The translations under genes and the position numbers were made by a program. A stretch of 48,830 bases of DNA, from the NCBI GenBank assembly GCA_905182765.1, contig CAJJCV010000038.1, positions 1 through 48,830 of the forward strand, read 5' to 3'. The stretch comes from Cryomorphaceae bacterium BACL29 MAG-121220-bin8. GTDB taxonomy: Bacteria > Bacteroidota > Bacteroidia > Flavobacteriales > Flavobacteriaceae. Of the stretch, positions 17,485 through 28,931 are shown piece by piece. Below the pieces are notes generated by a model. That model did not search any database, was not told where the DNA came from, and worked only from the letters and a program-made list of their open reading frames with translations. Every line of letters begins with the position of its first letter. Position 1 is the stretch's first letter.

Positions 17485-19407
17485 CTAATTGAAAAAATTC
17501 CAAACTAGACCAAATCTTATTAAAAAATCTCTGTAAGGATATGATGGAGATGAATAAAAACTATTTCCTGTAATAGAAGAATTTATATGTTCTGCTTTTA
17601 AGTACAATCTTGTTTGTTTAATTTTTGCATTAACAAAAAAATCTAACATTGGAAATCCTCCAATTTTCTGTTCGGATTGTATGTGAAAAGAACTAATTAA
17701 AGGGTTGTACTCATTAGCAAAATATTTGGAGAAGTAATTAAAAGTAAATCCCGTCTGAATAAACATAGCCCGTTTAAAGACATTATTTGAGTAATAAAAA
17801 GTATTTCTAGTAATCAAATTAGGTAAGTTTAAAATCTTCTGACCTTGACTAACTGATTGATAAATTACAGAATTATCTAAAGCGAATTTTCCAAATCGAA
17901 ATTCTTTTTGCCACTTAAATTTTAAATACTTTACTGTATTTTCATATTGATTTACTTTTGGAATTAAATTAACCTCACCTTCATTGTTTATGGTATCATT
18001 ATTTAATAATTCAAAGTAAGCTAGATTGTCTATTAAACGATAGTCTAAACTCAGTGAGCCAAATAGATTAGAATTGATTTTGAAAAATAAATTTTGAATT
18101 TTCAATAATTTCAAATCATTGCTCCAACTAACTTTTTCATAAGCACTATCAAAAAGCTCAAAATGAAAGCCAGAATGCTTAGATAAGATATCTAAACCTA
18201 AAGTATAATTAAATTCTGATTCATTATTCGAATCAAGCGTAAAGTTTATAAGGTCCCCTAGCCTATTTCCAAATAGATTTTTAGAAAATTTTCCACTTAT
18301 ATCATGATTAAAAATTGATTTTTTTAATGCTAAGGAGATCGAATTCTCATTTTCTTTAAAACCCTCATGATTTGTACGTAGAGTATTTGTTTTATAATTG
18401 TAATTATAATTTAAGTAAGAGACCATTACATCACCAAAAAACTTAGACTTTAAACTTGTATAAAAAGTATTAGAGACAGTCTTAAGCTCTGTTTTATCGT
18501 TAATTTTATTTGAGGCAGGTCCGTAATAATCGCTTGAGTCAGCTTGCTCAAAAGAATTATACATAGTTTCATATTCAAAGACATGACCTAAAGAAAAACT
18601 ATTAGAATTTTTTAATTTAAACAATAAGATATTCTGATCAAAGAAGTATCGTTTGTTTAAAAAATAACTAGTTGCATTTTCAAATTTTACTGAAAGCTTA
18701 GATCTTTCAGTAAACAAATTATCTTCAGATTCAAAATTTATAATTGAGGCATTAGTTAGCCCGCCATTTTCTCTATTTTCTAAATTTTGACTAACATAAT
18801 GAGTTCTAAGTCTATAATTGTTGTTTTTTGATTTATAATTTGTAGAAAACACAAATTGTTTAAGGCCTGATAATATATTTTGGTAGTTGCCAAGTGATCT
18901 CATTCCTTTAAATCCAATAGAAAAATTAAAATTTTCAGATGTATTTGTTGAAAATAACACATCAGTAAATTGACCTTGTTTCATAACTGATTTAAATAAA
19001 AGCTCAGTTAATGGGGTAGGAATATTATAATAATTTACATCATTAGAATTAAGGTATATGTCTTTTTTAGAGGAAAAACTAAAAGCAGGTAAAGAAGAAT
19101 TTTCAAAATCAAAAGTAAGTGAATTATAAGTTTGACCGAGATTTGAAAATTTTAATTTTTCAAGATTGTCTTTTCTTAAAAAATTGAATTTATAAAGCTT
19201 CTTAATTGTTAATGAAGTGTCTATATAAGTTGTATCACTGTAATTTTTAAAAATTAAATATTTTTTAATTGATGGTAAATTCTTGTTAGACAAAGAATCT
19301 TTTTTGAAGCCAATTGAATTTGTAAAAGAATCTATCGGATTGGAATCTTGACAAAATGTAATATTGACCGAAAATATTATAATTAAAAAAAAGTAATAAA
19401 ACTTCAT
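17485..19407 (-). CDS. putative porin (Bacteroidota PF14121-type)
   Basis: This 640-residue protein starts with a signal peptide (FYYFFLIIIFSVNITFCQ). The rest is rich in alternating aromatic, polar and hydrophobic residues typical of outer-membrane beta strands, ending in an aromatic-rich strand (FLIRFGLVWNFFN) with the C-terminal pattern recognised by the Bam machinery. It fits the 'putative porin' family of Bacteroidota; the permeating solute is unknown. No plug or TonB box is seen, so it is not SusC-like. It stands alone on the minus strand, convergent with gltD and divergent from rnhB. Confidence 0.75.
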   Translation of the reverse strand: MKFYYFFLIIIFSVNITFCQDSNPIDSFTNSIGFKKDSLSNKNLPSIKKYLIFKNYSDTTYIDTSLTIKKLYKFNFLRKDNLEKLKFSNLGQTYNSLTFDFENSSLPAFSFSSKKDIYLNSNDVNYYNIPTPLTELLFKSVMKQGQFTDVLFSTNTSENFNFSIGFKGMRSLGNYQNILSGLKQFVFSTNYKSKNNNYRLRTHYVSQNLENRENGGLTNASIINFESEDNLFTERSKLSVKFENATSYFLNKRYFFDQNILLFKLKNSNSFSLGHVFEYETMYNSFEQADSSDYYGPASNKINDKTELKTVSNTFYTSLKSKFFGDVMVSYLNYNYNYKTNTLRTNHEGFKENENSISLALKKSIFNHDISGKFSKNLFGNRLGDLINFTLDSNNESEFNYTLGLDILSKHSGFHFELFDSAYEKVSWSNDLKLLKIQNLFFKINSNLFGSLSLDYRLIDNLAYFELLNNDTINNEGEVNLIPKVNQYENTVKYLKFKWQKEFRFGKFALDNSVIYQSVSQGQKILNLPNLITRNTFYYSNNVFKRAMFIQTGFTFNYFSKYFANEYNPLISSFHIQSEQKIGGFPMLDFFVNAKIKQTRLYLKAEHINSSITGNSFYSSPSYPYRDFLIRFGLVWNFFN

Positions 19408-19486
19408 TAGTTATATTTAATTCAAAGTTATTCATTTCATTTCATTTATTATTTTAATTATTTCTTAAATTTAATTAAAGTCAATT

Positions 19487-20059
19487 ATGTTAATTAATTC
19501 ATATTCTAAATTTGTCGAATGCGGAACAGATGAAGCCGGAAGGGGATGTTTGGCAGGGCCAGTTACAGCCGCTGCAGTAATATTACCAAAAGGTTTTATT
19601 AACAAAGAATTAAACGACTCAAAAAAACTTTCTGAAAAGAAAAGAAATTATTTAAAAAAAATAATTATTGAGAAGGCAATAGATTACTCAATAGTTCACA
19701 TACCAGTAAAAATTATTGAAAAGATAAATATTTTAAATGCTTCAATATTAGCAATGAATAAAGCAATTGAAAATTTAAAAATAATTCCTGAATTTATAAT
19801 TGTTGATGGTAACAGGTTTAATTCTAAACTCAAAATACCGTTTAAATGCATTGTAAAAGGGGATTCAAAGTTTATGAACATAGCTGCGGCATCGATACTA
19901 GCCAAAACATCTAGAGACGAATTAATGAAATCTTTATCAAAAAAGGAGCCTTTATATCATTGGGATAAAAACAAAGGATATCCAACCAAAAATCATAGAT
20001 TGGCAATATCAAAATATGGTATAACTGAACATCATAGAAAAAGTTTTAAGTTACTATAA
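19487..20059 (+). CDS. rnhB: ribonuclease HII
   Basis: This 190-residue enzyme cleaves the RNA strand of RNA-DNA hybrids and single ribonucleotides in DNA. The first catalytic block is [20 protein letters not shown] with the adjacent Asp and Glu. [10 protein letters not shown] follows, then the FIIVDGNRF aspartate, [21 protein letters not shown] with the last catalytic Asp, and the GYPTKNH substrate loop. The ATG at 19487 is the natural start. The next gene follows after 40 bases. Confidence 0.95.
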   Translation: MLINSYSKFVECGTDEAGRGCLAGPVTAAAVILPKGFINKELNDSKKLSEKKRNYLKKIIIEKAIDYSIVHIPVKIIEKINILNASILAMNKAIENLKIIPEFIIVDGNRFNSKLKIPFKCIVKGDSKFMNIAAASILAKTSRDELMKSLSKKEPLYHWDKNKGYPTKNHRLAISKYGITEHHRKSFKLL

Positions 20060-20099
20060 ACTAAAAGAATTGTTCATTACTTTTACAAGAGTATTTTTT

Positions 20100-22445
20100 A
20101 TGAAAAAAGAAATTATATTACTGTTGTCATTACTCTTTTTAGGATGTCAAAATAAAATTAATATTAATAGTTTAATTGACCTTGTCCCTGCAGATCCATT
20201 ATTAATTATTAATTACAAATCAAATTCTAATGTTGAAAATTTTAATCAGAATTTTAATACTTTAATTAATATAAAAATTGATTCTGTTTCAAAAAAATAC
20301 AGAAATGGTGAAATACTAGTTAGCTATCATAAAATCGGAAAGAAGAACATTGTTCCTGTTTATTTTACGAGTATTGATAACACAAAACATGAGGAAACAA
20401 TTGACACTATTTTTTATGACGGCTCTCTAATTAAAAGGATTGGGGGAAAAAATAAATATAAATACTCAACTCAAAAAAATAATATTCATATTGAATCTAC
20501 AAGTAAATTATTAGTTGAAAACTCGATTAGAAAATCAAATCAAGTTTTTAAAATACCTAACAAAGAACTAAGAAAGCTTTATGATATTTCTAATTCAGAA
20601 ATTTCACTTTTAATTTCAGAAAATATTAAGGATTATTTAGATAATAAAAAACTTTTCAGTTTTTTTAATATCTCAAAATTATCTAACTGGATTCAATATG
20701 ATATTGATCTAAATCAAAACGGATTAACCTTGAACGGATTAGCATTTCTAAATGATTCAGTTCCAAAAAACATTTCTTATTTAAGTGGAATAAAACCAAG
20801 TAAAAGTAATTTCATACAAATAATCCCCAATAGTTTTTCAGATTTCCAAAGAACAGGTTTTAATTATTATAAATACTTAGAAAATTTTGAAAATAATGAA
20901 TCTATTACAAAAATTAACGAATACAAGAACGACTCTCTTTTAATTGAAATTAATGAATTTGGTATCTTAAAAAATAAACTAGACACTATTCTTTTAGTAA
21001 ATTTTGAAGATAAAATATTTTTAAATAAGGAAATTATTAAAGTAAGTGAAAGTGATTATGATTATAGAAATTATAAAATTTACAAATTAAAAAAGTCATT
21101 AATAAATTATAAAAATTTAAAATTTATTGACGTTAATTTAAAACAAAATTATGCTAGTATTATTGATAACAACCTCGTAATTAGTAACACGAATAATAAT
21201 TTAGAAAGAATAATAATAAACATTTCAAATTCATCAACTATTAATAAAGAAATTAAGTTCAATCAATCTATAGAGAATATTCCTGAAAAAAGTAATTTTT
21301 TAAAAGTATATGATTTAAAAAACTCTGAAAGAAAAACATTAGAATCTGTAAATGCGTCTAATAAAAAATTTCCTTACTTATTAAATCATATCAGATTAGA
21401 CGAAAATATAATTTACAACACTTACAGCATAATAAAGTCAATTGAAAAAAACAAAACATCCGGAATTAATCTAAACTTTAGTTTTAAAACAGATTATCCG
21501 ATTCATCTAAATCCAAAATTTGTTATAAACTACGTTACTAAGAAAAAAGAAATTATAGCTCAGGACACTAACAATATATTGTATCTAATTTCTTTGGAAG
21601 GAAAATTAATTTGGAAAAAAAATATAGACTCTAAAATTATTGGAGAAATTCATCAAATTGATCTTTATAAAAACGGAAGATTACAATACGCATTCAACAC
21701 TGAAAATGATTTTCAAATTATAGATAAAAATGGCAAACAGGTTAAAGAGATAAAAAATAAAAATTATTTAGGCTTAACTATTTTTGACTATGATAAAGTA
21801 AAAAATTATAGATTTATATTATTTGATACTGATATAAAGTTGTTAAATTCTAAAATGAATAGAGTCCGAGGGTTTAATAAAAAAAATATTAAAGGCACTC
21901 AAATAAATAATCCAAAACATTTTAGAATTGGAAAAAAAGATTACTTACTATTTAATTCAAATAACAAACTAAAAATCACTGACCGAAGAGGGAATATTAG
22001 AATTAAAAATAATCTTGCTAAGATTGAAAATGAAATATATCTAAATCAAAATTCATTTATTACAATTGATTCCAAAAATAATATTATAAGAATTAATACT
22101 AAAGGAGAAATAACTAGAAAGCCTTTGCCCTCTGATGGCAAATATTTATTTAGTGCAGATAAAAATAACTTTACACACTTAAATGAGAACATTTTAACAA
22201 TAAACGGAAAAGTTACAGAGCTTCAATTTGCAAATTATACTAAACCTGAAATATTTAATGACAATATTGCTATAACAGATACAGACCAAAAAAAAATATA
22301 TCTTTTTGATTCAAATTCTAACTTAATTCCAAATTTTCCGGTTTTTGGATCTAGTACGATTGATTTTTTTAAAGAAAAAAGTTCGAAAAAATATATAACA
22401 TGTTTAGGTGAAAACAATGAAATACTAGTCTACTCTTTCTTGTAA
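20100..22445 (+). CDS. large lipoprotein with C-terminal propeller-like repeats
   Basis: I choose ATG 20100 rather than the upstream TTG 20070 because it starts a clean lipoprotein signal, KKEIILLLSLLFLGC, with Cys16. The 781-residue protein is Asn/Lys/Ile-rich. The N-terminal ~450 residues (VPADPLLIINYKSNSN onward) recall DUF3352-like envelope proteins. The C-terminal ~250 residues contain repeated short beta-motifs (LEGKLIWKKN, DKNGKQVKEI, DRRGNIRIK, NTKGEITRKP) like a degenerate beta-propeller. The function is unknown to me. It lies between rnhB and lipB, overlapping convergent lipB by 21 bases. Confidence 0.7.
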   Translation: MKKEIILLLSLLFLGCQNKININSLIDLVPADPLLIINYKSNSNVENFNQNFNTLINIKIDSVSKKYRNGEILVSYHKIGKKNIVPVYFTSIDNTKHEETIDTIFYDGSLIKRIGGKNKYKYSTQKNNIHIESTSKLLVENSIRKSNQVFKIPNKELRKLYDISNSEISLLISENIKDYLDNKKLFSFFNISKLSNWIQYDIDLNQNGLTLNGLAFLNDSVPKNISYLSGIKPSKSNFIQIIPNSFSDFQRTGFNYYKYLENFENNESITKINEYKNDSLLIEINEFGILKNKLDTILLVNFEDKIFLNKEIIKVSESDYDYRNYKIYKLKKSLINYKNLKFIDVNLKQNYASIIDNNLVISNTNNNLERIIINISNSSTINKEIKFNQSIENIPEKSNFLKVYDLKNSERKTLESVNASNKKFPYLLNHIRLDENIIYNTYSIIKSIEKNKTSGINLNFSFKTDYPIHLNPKFVINYVTKKKEIIAQDTNNILYLISLEGKLIWKKNIDSKIIGEIHQIDLYKNGRLQYAFNTENDFQIIDKNGKQVKEIKNKNYLGLTIFDYDKVKNYRFILFDTDIKLLNSKMNRVRGFNKKNIKGTQINNPKHFRIGKKDYLLFNSNNKLKITDRRGNIRIKNNLAKIENEIYLNQNSFITIDSKNNIIRINTKGEITRKPLPSDGKYLFSADKNNFTHLNENILTINGKVTELQFANYTKPEIFNDNIAITDTDQKKIYLFDSNSNLIPNFPVFGSSTIDFFKEKSSKKYITCLGENNEILVYSFL

Positions 22446-23132
22446 TTTAGCAGAAAATATTTCAATAAAATGTTTGATTATTTTTTCTTTGACTTCATTT
22501 AAACTAATATTTTTCCCAGTTTCTTCAAAAACTGAAGTAACAGATTTGTTTGAAATTCCGCATGGAATAATATTTTCAAAAAAACTTAAATCATTATTTA
22601 TATTTAAAGCTAAACCATGCATTGTTACCCATCGACTAGCCTTAACACCCATAGCACATATTTTTCTAGAAAAAACTAAATCTGAATCTATCCAAACTCC
22701 AGTTTCATTTTTACTTCTTTCCGAGGCAATTCCAATATCGTTTAAAGTTCTAATTACAGTTTCTTCTAAGTATCGTAAATATTTATGAATATCTGTAAAG
22801 AAATTATCTAAATCCAATATCGGATAACAAACAATTTGACCTGGTCCGTGACAAGTTATATCACCACCTCGATTTGTATTAAAAAATTGAATTTTTTTAT
22901 CAATCAACTCATTTTTATTTAACAACAAATTATTAATATCACCACTTTTTCCTAAAGTATAAACATTGGGATGTTCAACAAAAACTAAATGATTTTGAGT
23001 TTGAATATTATTATTGGTTCTTCTATTTTTAACCTTGACATCAATTATTTGATTAAATAATTTTAATTGATAATCTAGTGCAATTTGATAATCTACCAAG
23101 CCCAAATCATGAACAATTATATGTTTATTCAT
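22425..23132 (-). CDS. lipB: octanoyl-[ACP]:protein octanoyltransferase
   Basis: LipB moves octanoate from acyl carrier protein to the lipoyl domains that LipA then sulfurates. The 235-residue protein has VEHPNVYTLGKSGD, RGGDITCHGPGQIVCYP (substrate-binding RGG and GPGQ), the thioester-forming cysteine in KICAMGVKASRWVTMHG with the partner lysine, and a C-terminal IIPCGI. Length is normal. It is 4 bases downstream of the small Pmp3-family gene on the same strand. Its 3' end lies within the convergent lipoprotein gene. Confidence 0.95.
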   Translation of the reverse strand: MNKHIIVHDLGLVDYQIALDYQLKLFNQIIDVKVKNRRTNNNIQTQNHLVFVEHPNVYTLGKSGDINNLLLNKNELIDKKIQFFNTNRGGDITCHGPGQIVCYPILDLDNFFTDIHKYLRYLEETVIRTLNDIGIASERSKNETGVWIDSDLVFSRKICAMGVKASRWVTMHGLALNINNDLSFFENIIPCGISNKSVTSVFEETGKNISLNEVKEKIIKHFIEIFSAKLQERVD

Positions 23133-23136
23133 GTTT

Positions 23137-23295
23137 TTAATATTTGGGATTATTTAAAATAACTAAAGCTGCAATAACACCTGGAACCCAGCCACATAAT
23201 GTTAAAATAAAAACAATTACAATTGAGCCACATCCTTTATCTAAAACTGAAAAAGGAGGAAATAAAATCGATAAAATTACTCTCCAAAAACTCAA
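23137..23295 (-). CDS. Pmp3/YqaE-family small membrane protein
   Basis: This 52-residue protein is read on the minus strand from TTG 23295 to the stop at 23137. The reading frame gives SFWRVILSILFPPFSVLDKG then CGSIVIVFILTLCGWVPGVI, two hydrophobic segments joined by the family signature (FPP-x-V, LTLxGWxPGxIxA, ending in ...NNPKY). Pmp3/YqaE proteins (Proteolipid membrane potential modulator family) are small inner-membrane proteins linked to stress and salt tolerance; the exact activity is unknown. The TTG start is forced: no ATG lies upstream in frame. It overlaps nothing and lies 4 bases before the lipB start, forming a two-gene unit. Confidence 0.85.
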   Translation of the reverse strand: MSFWRVILSILFPPFSVLDKGCGSIVIVFILTLCGWVPGVIAALVILNNPKY

Positions 23296-23377
23296 GTGAT
23301 TATTTTTTAAATTAACAATGTAAATATATTAATTTAATGAAGAATGAAATACAAAGCTACCTTTATAATTGATTGAT

Positions 23378-23385
23378 TATATTTG
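23378..23385 (+). promoter_or_regulatory. Bacteroidota-type -7 element for lysS
   Basis: TATATTTG matches TAnnTTTG and lies 18 bases before the lysS ATG at 23403. It argues that the earlier TTG at 23373 is not the start because that codon would lie upstream of the transcript. Confidence 0.5.
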
Positions 23386-23402
23386 AAAAAAAAAAAATAA
23401 AT

Positions 23403-25091
23403 ATGCTATCCGAGCAAGAGCAAATTAGAAGAGAAAAATTAAATAAACTAAAGGAATTAGGAATTAATCCTTTTCCTGCAGCATTATTCCCAATAAACAC
23501 TAATTCTTCAGAAATTATTTCAAACTATGAAGAAAATAAAAAAGTTACCATTGCTGGAAGATTAATGTCCAGAAGAATACAAGGAAAAGCTAGTTTTGCT
23601 GAGATACAAGATAGTAAAGGAAAAATTCAGGTCTATTTTAATAGAGACGAAATATGTCAGGGAGATGATAAAACTATTTATAATGAAGTTTATAAAAAAC
23701 TTCTTGATATAGGCGATATTATTGGAATTGAAGGTGAGTTATTTACTACTCAAGTTGGACAAAAAACAATTCTTGTTAAGAATTTCACATTATTAACAAA
23801 ATCAATTAAACCAATCCCTTTACCTAAAACAGATTCTGAAGGAAATACATATGATGAATTTTCGGATCCAGAGTTAAGGTACAGACAACGTTATGTAGAT
23901 TTAATAGTTAACCCTGAAGTAAAAGAAACATTTATAAAGAGAACTAAAATCATTAACATTATACGTTCATTTTTTAATAATAACGATTATTTAGAAGTTG
24001 AAACACCTATTCTACAACCAATTCCGGGTGGAGCATCGGCAAGACCATTCGCAACTCATCACAATGCATTAAACACGCCGCTTTATTTAAGAATTGCAAA
24101 CGAACTTTATTTAAAAAGACTAATAGTAGGTGGTTTTGATGGGGTCTATGAATTTGCAAAAGCTTTCAGAAATGAAGGCATGGACAGAACACATAATCCT
24201 GAATTCACCATGGTTGAATTATATGTTGCATATAAAGATTATTACTGGATGATGAAAATGACTGAATCATTATTAGAAAAAGTTGCCATTGAATTAAATA
24301 GCTCAACTATTGTTAATCTAAATGATACAGAAATAAATTTTAAAGCTCCTTTTAAACGTATTAGTATACTTAATTCTATAAAAGAACACACAGGCATAGA
24401 TATTTCACAAATGAATGAAAATCAACTTTTCAAAACTGCCCAAAAACTTGGTATTGAAGTGGACAGTACAATGGGAAAAGGCAAACTAATTGATGAAATT
24501 TTTGGAGAAAAATGTGAACACAAATATATTCAACCTACTTTCATCACTGATTATCCAAAAGAGATGAGTCCATTAACCAAGGAACACAGAGATAATCCGG
24601 AATTAACTGAAAGATTTGAATTACTTGTAAATGGCAAAGAACTTGCCAACGCATATTCAGAGCTTAATGATCCAATCGATCAATTAGAAAGGTTTGAAGA
24701 TCAATTAAAACTTTCAGAAAAAGGTGATGATGAAGCTATGTTTATTGATAGTGATTTTATTAGAGCTCTTGAGTATGGAATGCCTCCAACATCTGGAATA
24801 GGAATTGGAATAGATAGATTAGTTATGTTATTCACTAATAACGTATCTATACAAGAAGTACTTTTCTTTCCACAGATGAAACCTGAAAAAAAGAATATTG
24901 CTTTAAGTGAAGAAGAAAAAAATATTCTAAAAATTATAAAAACCAGTCCAGCTGAAGAACTTATTAAAATAAAAAATGATTCTGGCCTGTCTAATAAAAA
25001 ATGGGATAAAGCGATTAAAGGTTTAACTAAAAACAAACTAGTTTTAGTAAAGAAAATTGATGATAAATTATTTATTGAGTTAATAGAATAA
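23403..25091 (+). CDS. lysS: lysyl-tRNA synthetase (class II)
   Basis: This 562-residue enzyme charges tRNA-Lys. I choose ATG 23403 ([13 protein letters not shown]), which matches the family N-terminus, over TTG 23373, which lies before the promoter element. An OB-fold anticodon-binding domain ([20 protein letters not shown]) is followed by class II motif 1 around [21 protein letters not shown], motif 2 [20 protein letters not shown] and motif 3 [15 protein letters not shown]-terminal extension of about 60 residues after motif 3 ([15 protein letters not shown]...) resembles one seen in Bacteroidota LysRS. It is the sole gene of its unit. Confidence 0.96.
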   Translation: MLSEQEQIRREKLNKLKELGINPFPAALFPINTNSSEIISNYEENKKVTIAGRLMSRRIQGKASFAEIQDSKGKIQVYFNRDEICQGDDKTIYNEVYKKLLDIGDIIGIEGELFTTQVGQKTILVKNFTLLTKSIKPIPLPKTDSEGNTYDEFSDPELRYRQRYVDLIVNPEVKETFIKRTKIINIIRSFFNNNDYLEVETPILQPIPGGASARPFATHHNALNTPLYLRIANELYLKRLIVGGFDGVYEFAKAFRNEGMDRTHNPEFTMVELYVAYKDYYWMMKMTESLLEKVAIELNSSTIVNLNDTEINFKAPFKRISILNSIKEHTGIDISQMNENQLFKTAQKLGIEVDSTMGKGKLIDEIFGEKCEHKYIQPTFITDYPKEMSPLTKEHRDNPELTERFELLVNGKELANAYSELNDPIDQLERFEDQLKLSEKGDDEAMFIDSDFIRALEYGMPPTSGIGIGIDRLVMLFTNNVSIQEVLFFPQMKPEKKNIALSEEEKNILKIIKTSPAEELIKIKNDSGLSNKKWDKAIKGLTKNKLVLVKKIDDKLFIELIE

Positions 25092-25203
25092 ACATTCATT
25101 TAAGAATTTTTTAAAATAATCCTGATTTTAATAAGAAAAAATTAAATATTTCTTAATTATAACAATATTTATTTAATATATTCATAATTGAAAAATCATC
25201 ATT

Positions 25204-27648
25204 ATGAACAAATCCAATATATTTACATTTCTAATTTGTCTACTAATTTCTATAAGCCTCAATGCACAAAAACCTAGTGCCAAAGAAGACTCAAAAAAAC
25301 CTAAAAAAGAAAAGACTTATAAGGAGATTATTACAAAAGAAGCAATGACTGACAAAGGGCTATTTGATATTCATAAAGTTAAAGACAAATATTATTATGA
25401 AATAAATGATTCACTTCTTGGAAGAGAGATGTTAATGGTTACTAGAATTGCTAAAACAGCATCTGGACTTGGTTTTGGAGGAGGAAAGCAAAACACTCAA
25501 GTTTTAAGATGGCAGAAAAAAGATTCCAAGATATTATTAAGAGTAGTTTCTCATAATATAGTTGCATCTGATTCACTTCCAGTAAGTGAAGCTGTCTTAA
25601 ATTCAAATTTTGAGCCAATTTTATATAGTTTTAAAATAGAAAGTAAGGGAATTGATTCTATTTCAACACTAATTGACGTTACAAAACTTTTTAATGAAGA
25701 TGTAAAGCCATTAGGGTTTCCCCAAAGTAGAAGAAAAGGATATAAAATATCAAGTTTAAATTCTAAAAAATCTTTTATTGAATCAATAAAAAGTTATCCT
25801 GAAAATATAGAATCAAGACATGTAAAAACATATAATTCTTCATCACCACCATCAAATTCCAGTACTGGAACAATATCACTTGAAATTAATAATTCAATGA
25901 TATTATTACCTAAAACACCTATGAAAAGAAGATATTTCGATCAAAGAGTTGGATGGTTTGCCAGAAGTCAAGTTGATTATGGATTAGATGTCCAAGAAAG
26001 CAAATCTTTAAAATATTTAGACAGATGGAGGTTAGAAGTAAAAGATGAAGATTTAGAAAAATTTGAAAATGGTGAATTAGTTACTCCAAAAAAACAAATC
26101 GTATATTATATTGATAGGGCCACACCTGTAAAGTGGAGAAAATATTTAAAACAAGGTATAGAAGATTGGCAAGCTGCGTTTGAGGAAGCTGGATTCAAAA
26201 ATGCAATAATTGCGAAGGATCCTCCAACAAAAGAAGAAGATCCGGAATGGAGTCCTGAAGACGTAAGGTATTCTGTTGTTAGATACTTAGCTTCTCCAAT
26301 ACCAAATGCCAATGGTCCTCATGTGAGTGATCCAAGATCAGGAGAAATTTTAGAATCCGACATTAATTGGTATCACAATGTAATGACATTACTAAGGAAT
26401 TGGTTTTTTGTTCAAACTGCAGCTATAAATGAAGATGCTAGAGGAGTTTCTTTTGATGATGAAGTAATGGGAAGGTTAATAAGATTTGTTTCAGCACATG
26501 AAGTTGGACATACTATAGGATTACCACATAATATGGGTAGTAGTAGTGCATATCCTGTAGATTCACTTAGATCTGCATCATTTACAAAAAAATTCGGAAC
26601 TGCTCCTTCTATTATGGATTATGCTAGATTTAATTATATAGCTCAACCAGAGGATAAGGGTGTTGCTTTAATGCCAGATATTGGAGTATACGATAAACAT
26701 GCTGTGAGATGGGGTTACAGACCTATTCCTAATGCAAAAACAGCAAAAGATGAAAAGAAAACATTAGACAAGTGGATAAGAGATAATGAAAATAGCTTAA
26801 TGCATAGATTTGGAAGTGCTGGTATTGATCCAAGCTCACAGACAGAAGATTTAGGAGACGATGCCGTTAAGGCAAGTGAATATGGAATATTAAATTTAAA
26901 AAGAATTGTTCCAAACCTTACTAAGTGGACATCTGAAGACGGAAAAGACTACTCAGATCTTCAAACAATGTATGGGCAAGTACTCACACAGTTCAATCGA
27001 TATATGGGTCATGTAAGCTCTAACATTGGTGGGGTATATCAATATTATAAAACTTATGATCAAGAAGGTCCAGTTTATACACACGTGAAAAAGTCTCATC
27101 AAAAAAAATGTATGAATTTTTTAAATGACCAACTTTTTGAAACGCCAACATGGATGATTGATAATAACATTCTTAACAAAATTGAATTTGCTGGAATTAC
27201 AAATAGAATTAGAAGTACTCAATCTAGAACTCTTAATAGTATTTTAGATTTTGGTAAAATGGCAAGACTTATTGAAAATGAAGCAATAAACGGTAAAAAT
27301 GCCTATTCTTTAATTGATATGATGTCAGACTTAAAAAAAGGAATTTGGAAGGAATTATATTCACATAAAACGATTGATGTATATAGAAGAAATTTACAAT
27401 TTGCTTACTTAGATAGGATTAGTTATATAATGAACGAAGAACAGGGTTCATTACCGTCTTGGGCTAGAGGAAGAGTTACATCTGTAAAAGTGAGTCAGTC
27501 TGACATAAGAACAATAGCTGTTGGACAATTATTAGAATTGAAAAAAGACATTAAAAGGCATAAAAATAGATCTGATAAAATGACTAAAATGCATTTAGAC
27601 ATGGCAATGGCAAAAATCAATAAAATACTTGTTGGAAAGCCTATTTAA
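25204..27648 (+). CDS. secreted zinc metalloprotease (DUF5117/DUF4953 type)
   Basis: This 814-residue protein starts with a signal peptide ([17 protein letters not shown]). A conserved DUF5117-like region follows ([18 protein letters not shown] near residue 245). The zinc site [15 protein letters not shown] near residue 432 (HExxHxxGLPHN) is of the metzincin type, and [10 protein letters not shown] supplies the Met turn. It is expected to act in the periplasm or outside the cell. The family is common in Bacteroidota but its substrates are uncharacterised. A T-rich 112-base leader separates it from lysS. It overlaps the convergent hemL by 4 bases. Confidence 0.88.
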   Translation: MNKSNIFTFLICLLISISLNAQKPSAKEDSKKPKKEKTYKEIITKEAMTDKGLFDIHKVKDKYYYEINDSLLGREMLMVTRIAKTASGLGFGGGKQNTQVLRWQKKDSKILLRVVSHNIVASDSLPVSEAVLNSNFEPILYSFKIESKGIDSISTLIDVTKLFNEDVKPLGFPQSRRKGYKISSLNSKKSFIESIKSYPENIESRHVKTYNSSSPPSNSSTGTISLEINNSMILLPKTPMKRRYFDQRVGWFARSQVDYGLDVQESKSLKYLDRWRLEVKDEDLEKFENGELVTPKKQIVYYIDRATPVKWRKYLKQGIEDWQAAFEEAGFKNAIIAKDPPTKEEDPEWSPEDVRYSVVRYLASPIPNANGPHVSDPRSGEILESDINWYHNVMTLLRNWFFVQTAAINEDARGVSFDDEVMGRLIRFVSAHEVGHTIGLPHNMGSSSAYPVDSLRSASFTKKFGTAPSIMDYARFNYIAQPEDKGVALMPDIGVYDKHAVRWGYRPIPNAKTAKDEKKTLDKWIRDNENSLMHRFGSAGIDPSSQTEDLGDDAVKASEYGILNLKRIVPNLTKWTSEDGKDYSDLQTMYGQVLTQFNRYMGHVSSNIGGVYQYYKTYDQEGPVYTHVKKSHQKKCMNFLNDQLFETPTWMIDNNILNKIEFAGITNRIRSTQSRTLNSILDFGKMARLIENEAINGKNAYSLIDMMSDLKKGIWKELYSHKTIDVYRRNLQFAYLDRISYIMNEEQGSLPSWARGRVTSVKVSQSDIRTIAVGQLLELKKDIKRHKNRSDKMTKMHLDMAMAKINKILVGKPI

Positions 27649-28931
27649 AGAGTTTTTGAAACTTTTATTAATGCATCAAGTGTGAAATCTACATCATCAT
27701 ATGTAAGTGCATCGTTTAAAAAGTAACTTTCAAATGCACTAGGAGGAAGATAAACACCTTCTTTTAGCATACCATGAAAATACTTTTTAAATTTTTCATT
27801 ATTGCCTTTTTGAGAAGTTTTAAAATCTATAACATCTTCTGAACAAAAATGTAACGAAATCATAGATCCTAAGCGATTTATTTTGAAATCTAATGATGTT
27901 TTACCAAGCACTTCATACATTCCTTTTTCTAAATAAGAAGATTTTTCATCTAAACTTTGATAAATATTATCGTTCAATTTTAATTCTGACAAAGTAGCTA
28001 ATCCAGCTGACATTGCAAGAGGATTTCCACTAAGAGTACCAGCTTGATAAACCGATCCTTCAGGTGAGAGTTTATTCATTATTTCGTTTCTAGAAGAAAA
28101 AGCTCCAACAGGTAACCCTCCGCCAATAACTTTTCCATAAGTAACTATATCTGCATTCACACCTAAAACTTCTTGAGCTCCTCCCTTAGCAAGTCTAAAA
28201 CCAGTCATCACTTCATCAAAAATTAAAAGACAATTGTTCTGATCACATAATTTTCTTAAGCCCTCAATAAATCCATTTTGTGGAATAACACAACCCATAT
28301 TACCAGCAACAGGTTCAATTATAATAGCAGCAACTTCATCTTTATTTTTTTGAAAAAGTTCTTTTACATAATTCAAATTATTATATGGAGCAATTAAAGT
28401 ATCCTTAGCAGTACCTTTAGTAACTCCGGGACTGTTTGGAGTTCCAAAAGTTACTACTCCACTACCCGCTTCAATTAAAAAGGAGTCAGAGTGTCCATGA
28501 TAACATCCAGAAAATTTTATTATTTTTTCTTTATTGGTAAATCCTCGCGCTAATCTAATAGCACTCATACAAGCTTCTGTTCCTGAATTAACAAACCTAA
28601 TTTTTTCCATTCCTGGAACCATAGACAAAGATAATTTGGCTAGATCTGTTTCTAAAATTGTTGGCATTCCAAAAGAGGTTCCGTTTTTAGCTGTTTCTGA
28701 AATTGCTTTAATCACCTTAGGATGTGCATGACCTAATATCATTGGTCCCCATGAAGAAATATAATCTATATATTTATTTCCATCTTCATCATAAACATAA
28801 GCGCCTAAAGCTTTTGATGCAAAAATAGGTGAACCACCAACTGACTTAAAAGCTCTTACAGGTGAATTAACACCACCAGGAATATATTTTTTTGCTTCAT
28901 TAAAAAGCATGCTACTTCTTTTGTACAACAT
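27645..28931 (-). CDS. hemL: glutamate-1-semialdehyde 2,1-aminomutase
   Basis: HemL isomerises glutamate-1-semialdehyde to 5-aminolevulinate for heme, using PLP in the cytoplasm. The 428-residue protein has the substrate-facing [10 protein letters not shown] near the N-terminus, [17 protein letters not shown] and [10 protein letters not shown], the PLP-binding [10 protein letters not shown] with the essential Asp, and the Schiff-base lysine in [16 protein letters not shown]. The chain length is normal. Its ATG overlaps the stop of the upstream glucosaminidase gene (TAATG), so translation is likely coupled. Confidence 0.96.
   Translation of the reverse strand: MLYKRSSMLFNEAKKYIPGGVNSPVRAFKSVGGSPIFASKALGAYVYDEDGNKYIDYISSWGPMILGHAHPKVIKAISETAKNGTSFGMPTILETDLAKLSLSMVPGMEKIRFVNSGTEACMSAIRLARGFTNKEKIIKFSGCYHGHSDSFLIEAGSGVVTFGTPNSPGVTKGTAKDTLIAPYNNLNYVKELFQKNKDEVAAIIIEPVAGNMGCVIPQNGFIEGLRKLCDQNNCLLIFDEVMTGFRLAKGGAQEVLGVNADIVTYGKVIGGGLPVGAFSSRNEIMNKLSPEGSVYQAGTLSGNPLAMSAGLATLSELKLNDNIYQSLDEKSSYLEKGMYEVLGKTSLDFKINRLGSMISLHFCSEDVIDFKTSQKGNNEKFKKYFHGMLKEGVYLPPSAFESYFLNDALTYDDVDFTLDALIKVSKTL

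Noticed and set aside
20070-20099. TTG start giving a longer N-terminus to the large lipoprotein
   Set aside because: The extra ten residues precede a clean lipoprotein signal that starts exactly at ATG 20100.
24701-25099. 132-residue minus-strand frame opposite the lysS 3' end
   Set aside because: Antisense shadow of a firmly identified synthetase; composition follows the complement of lysS codons.
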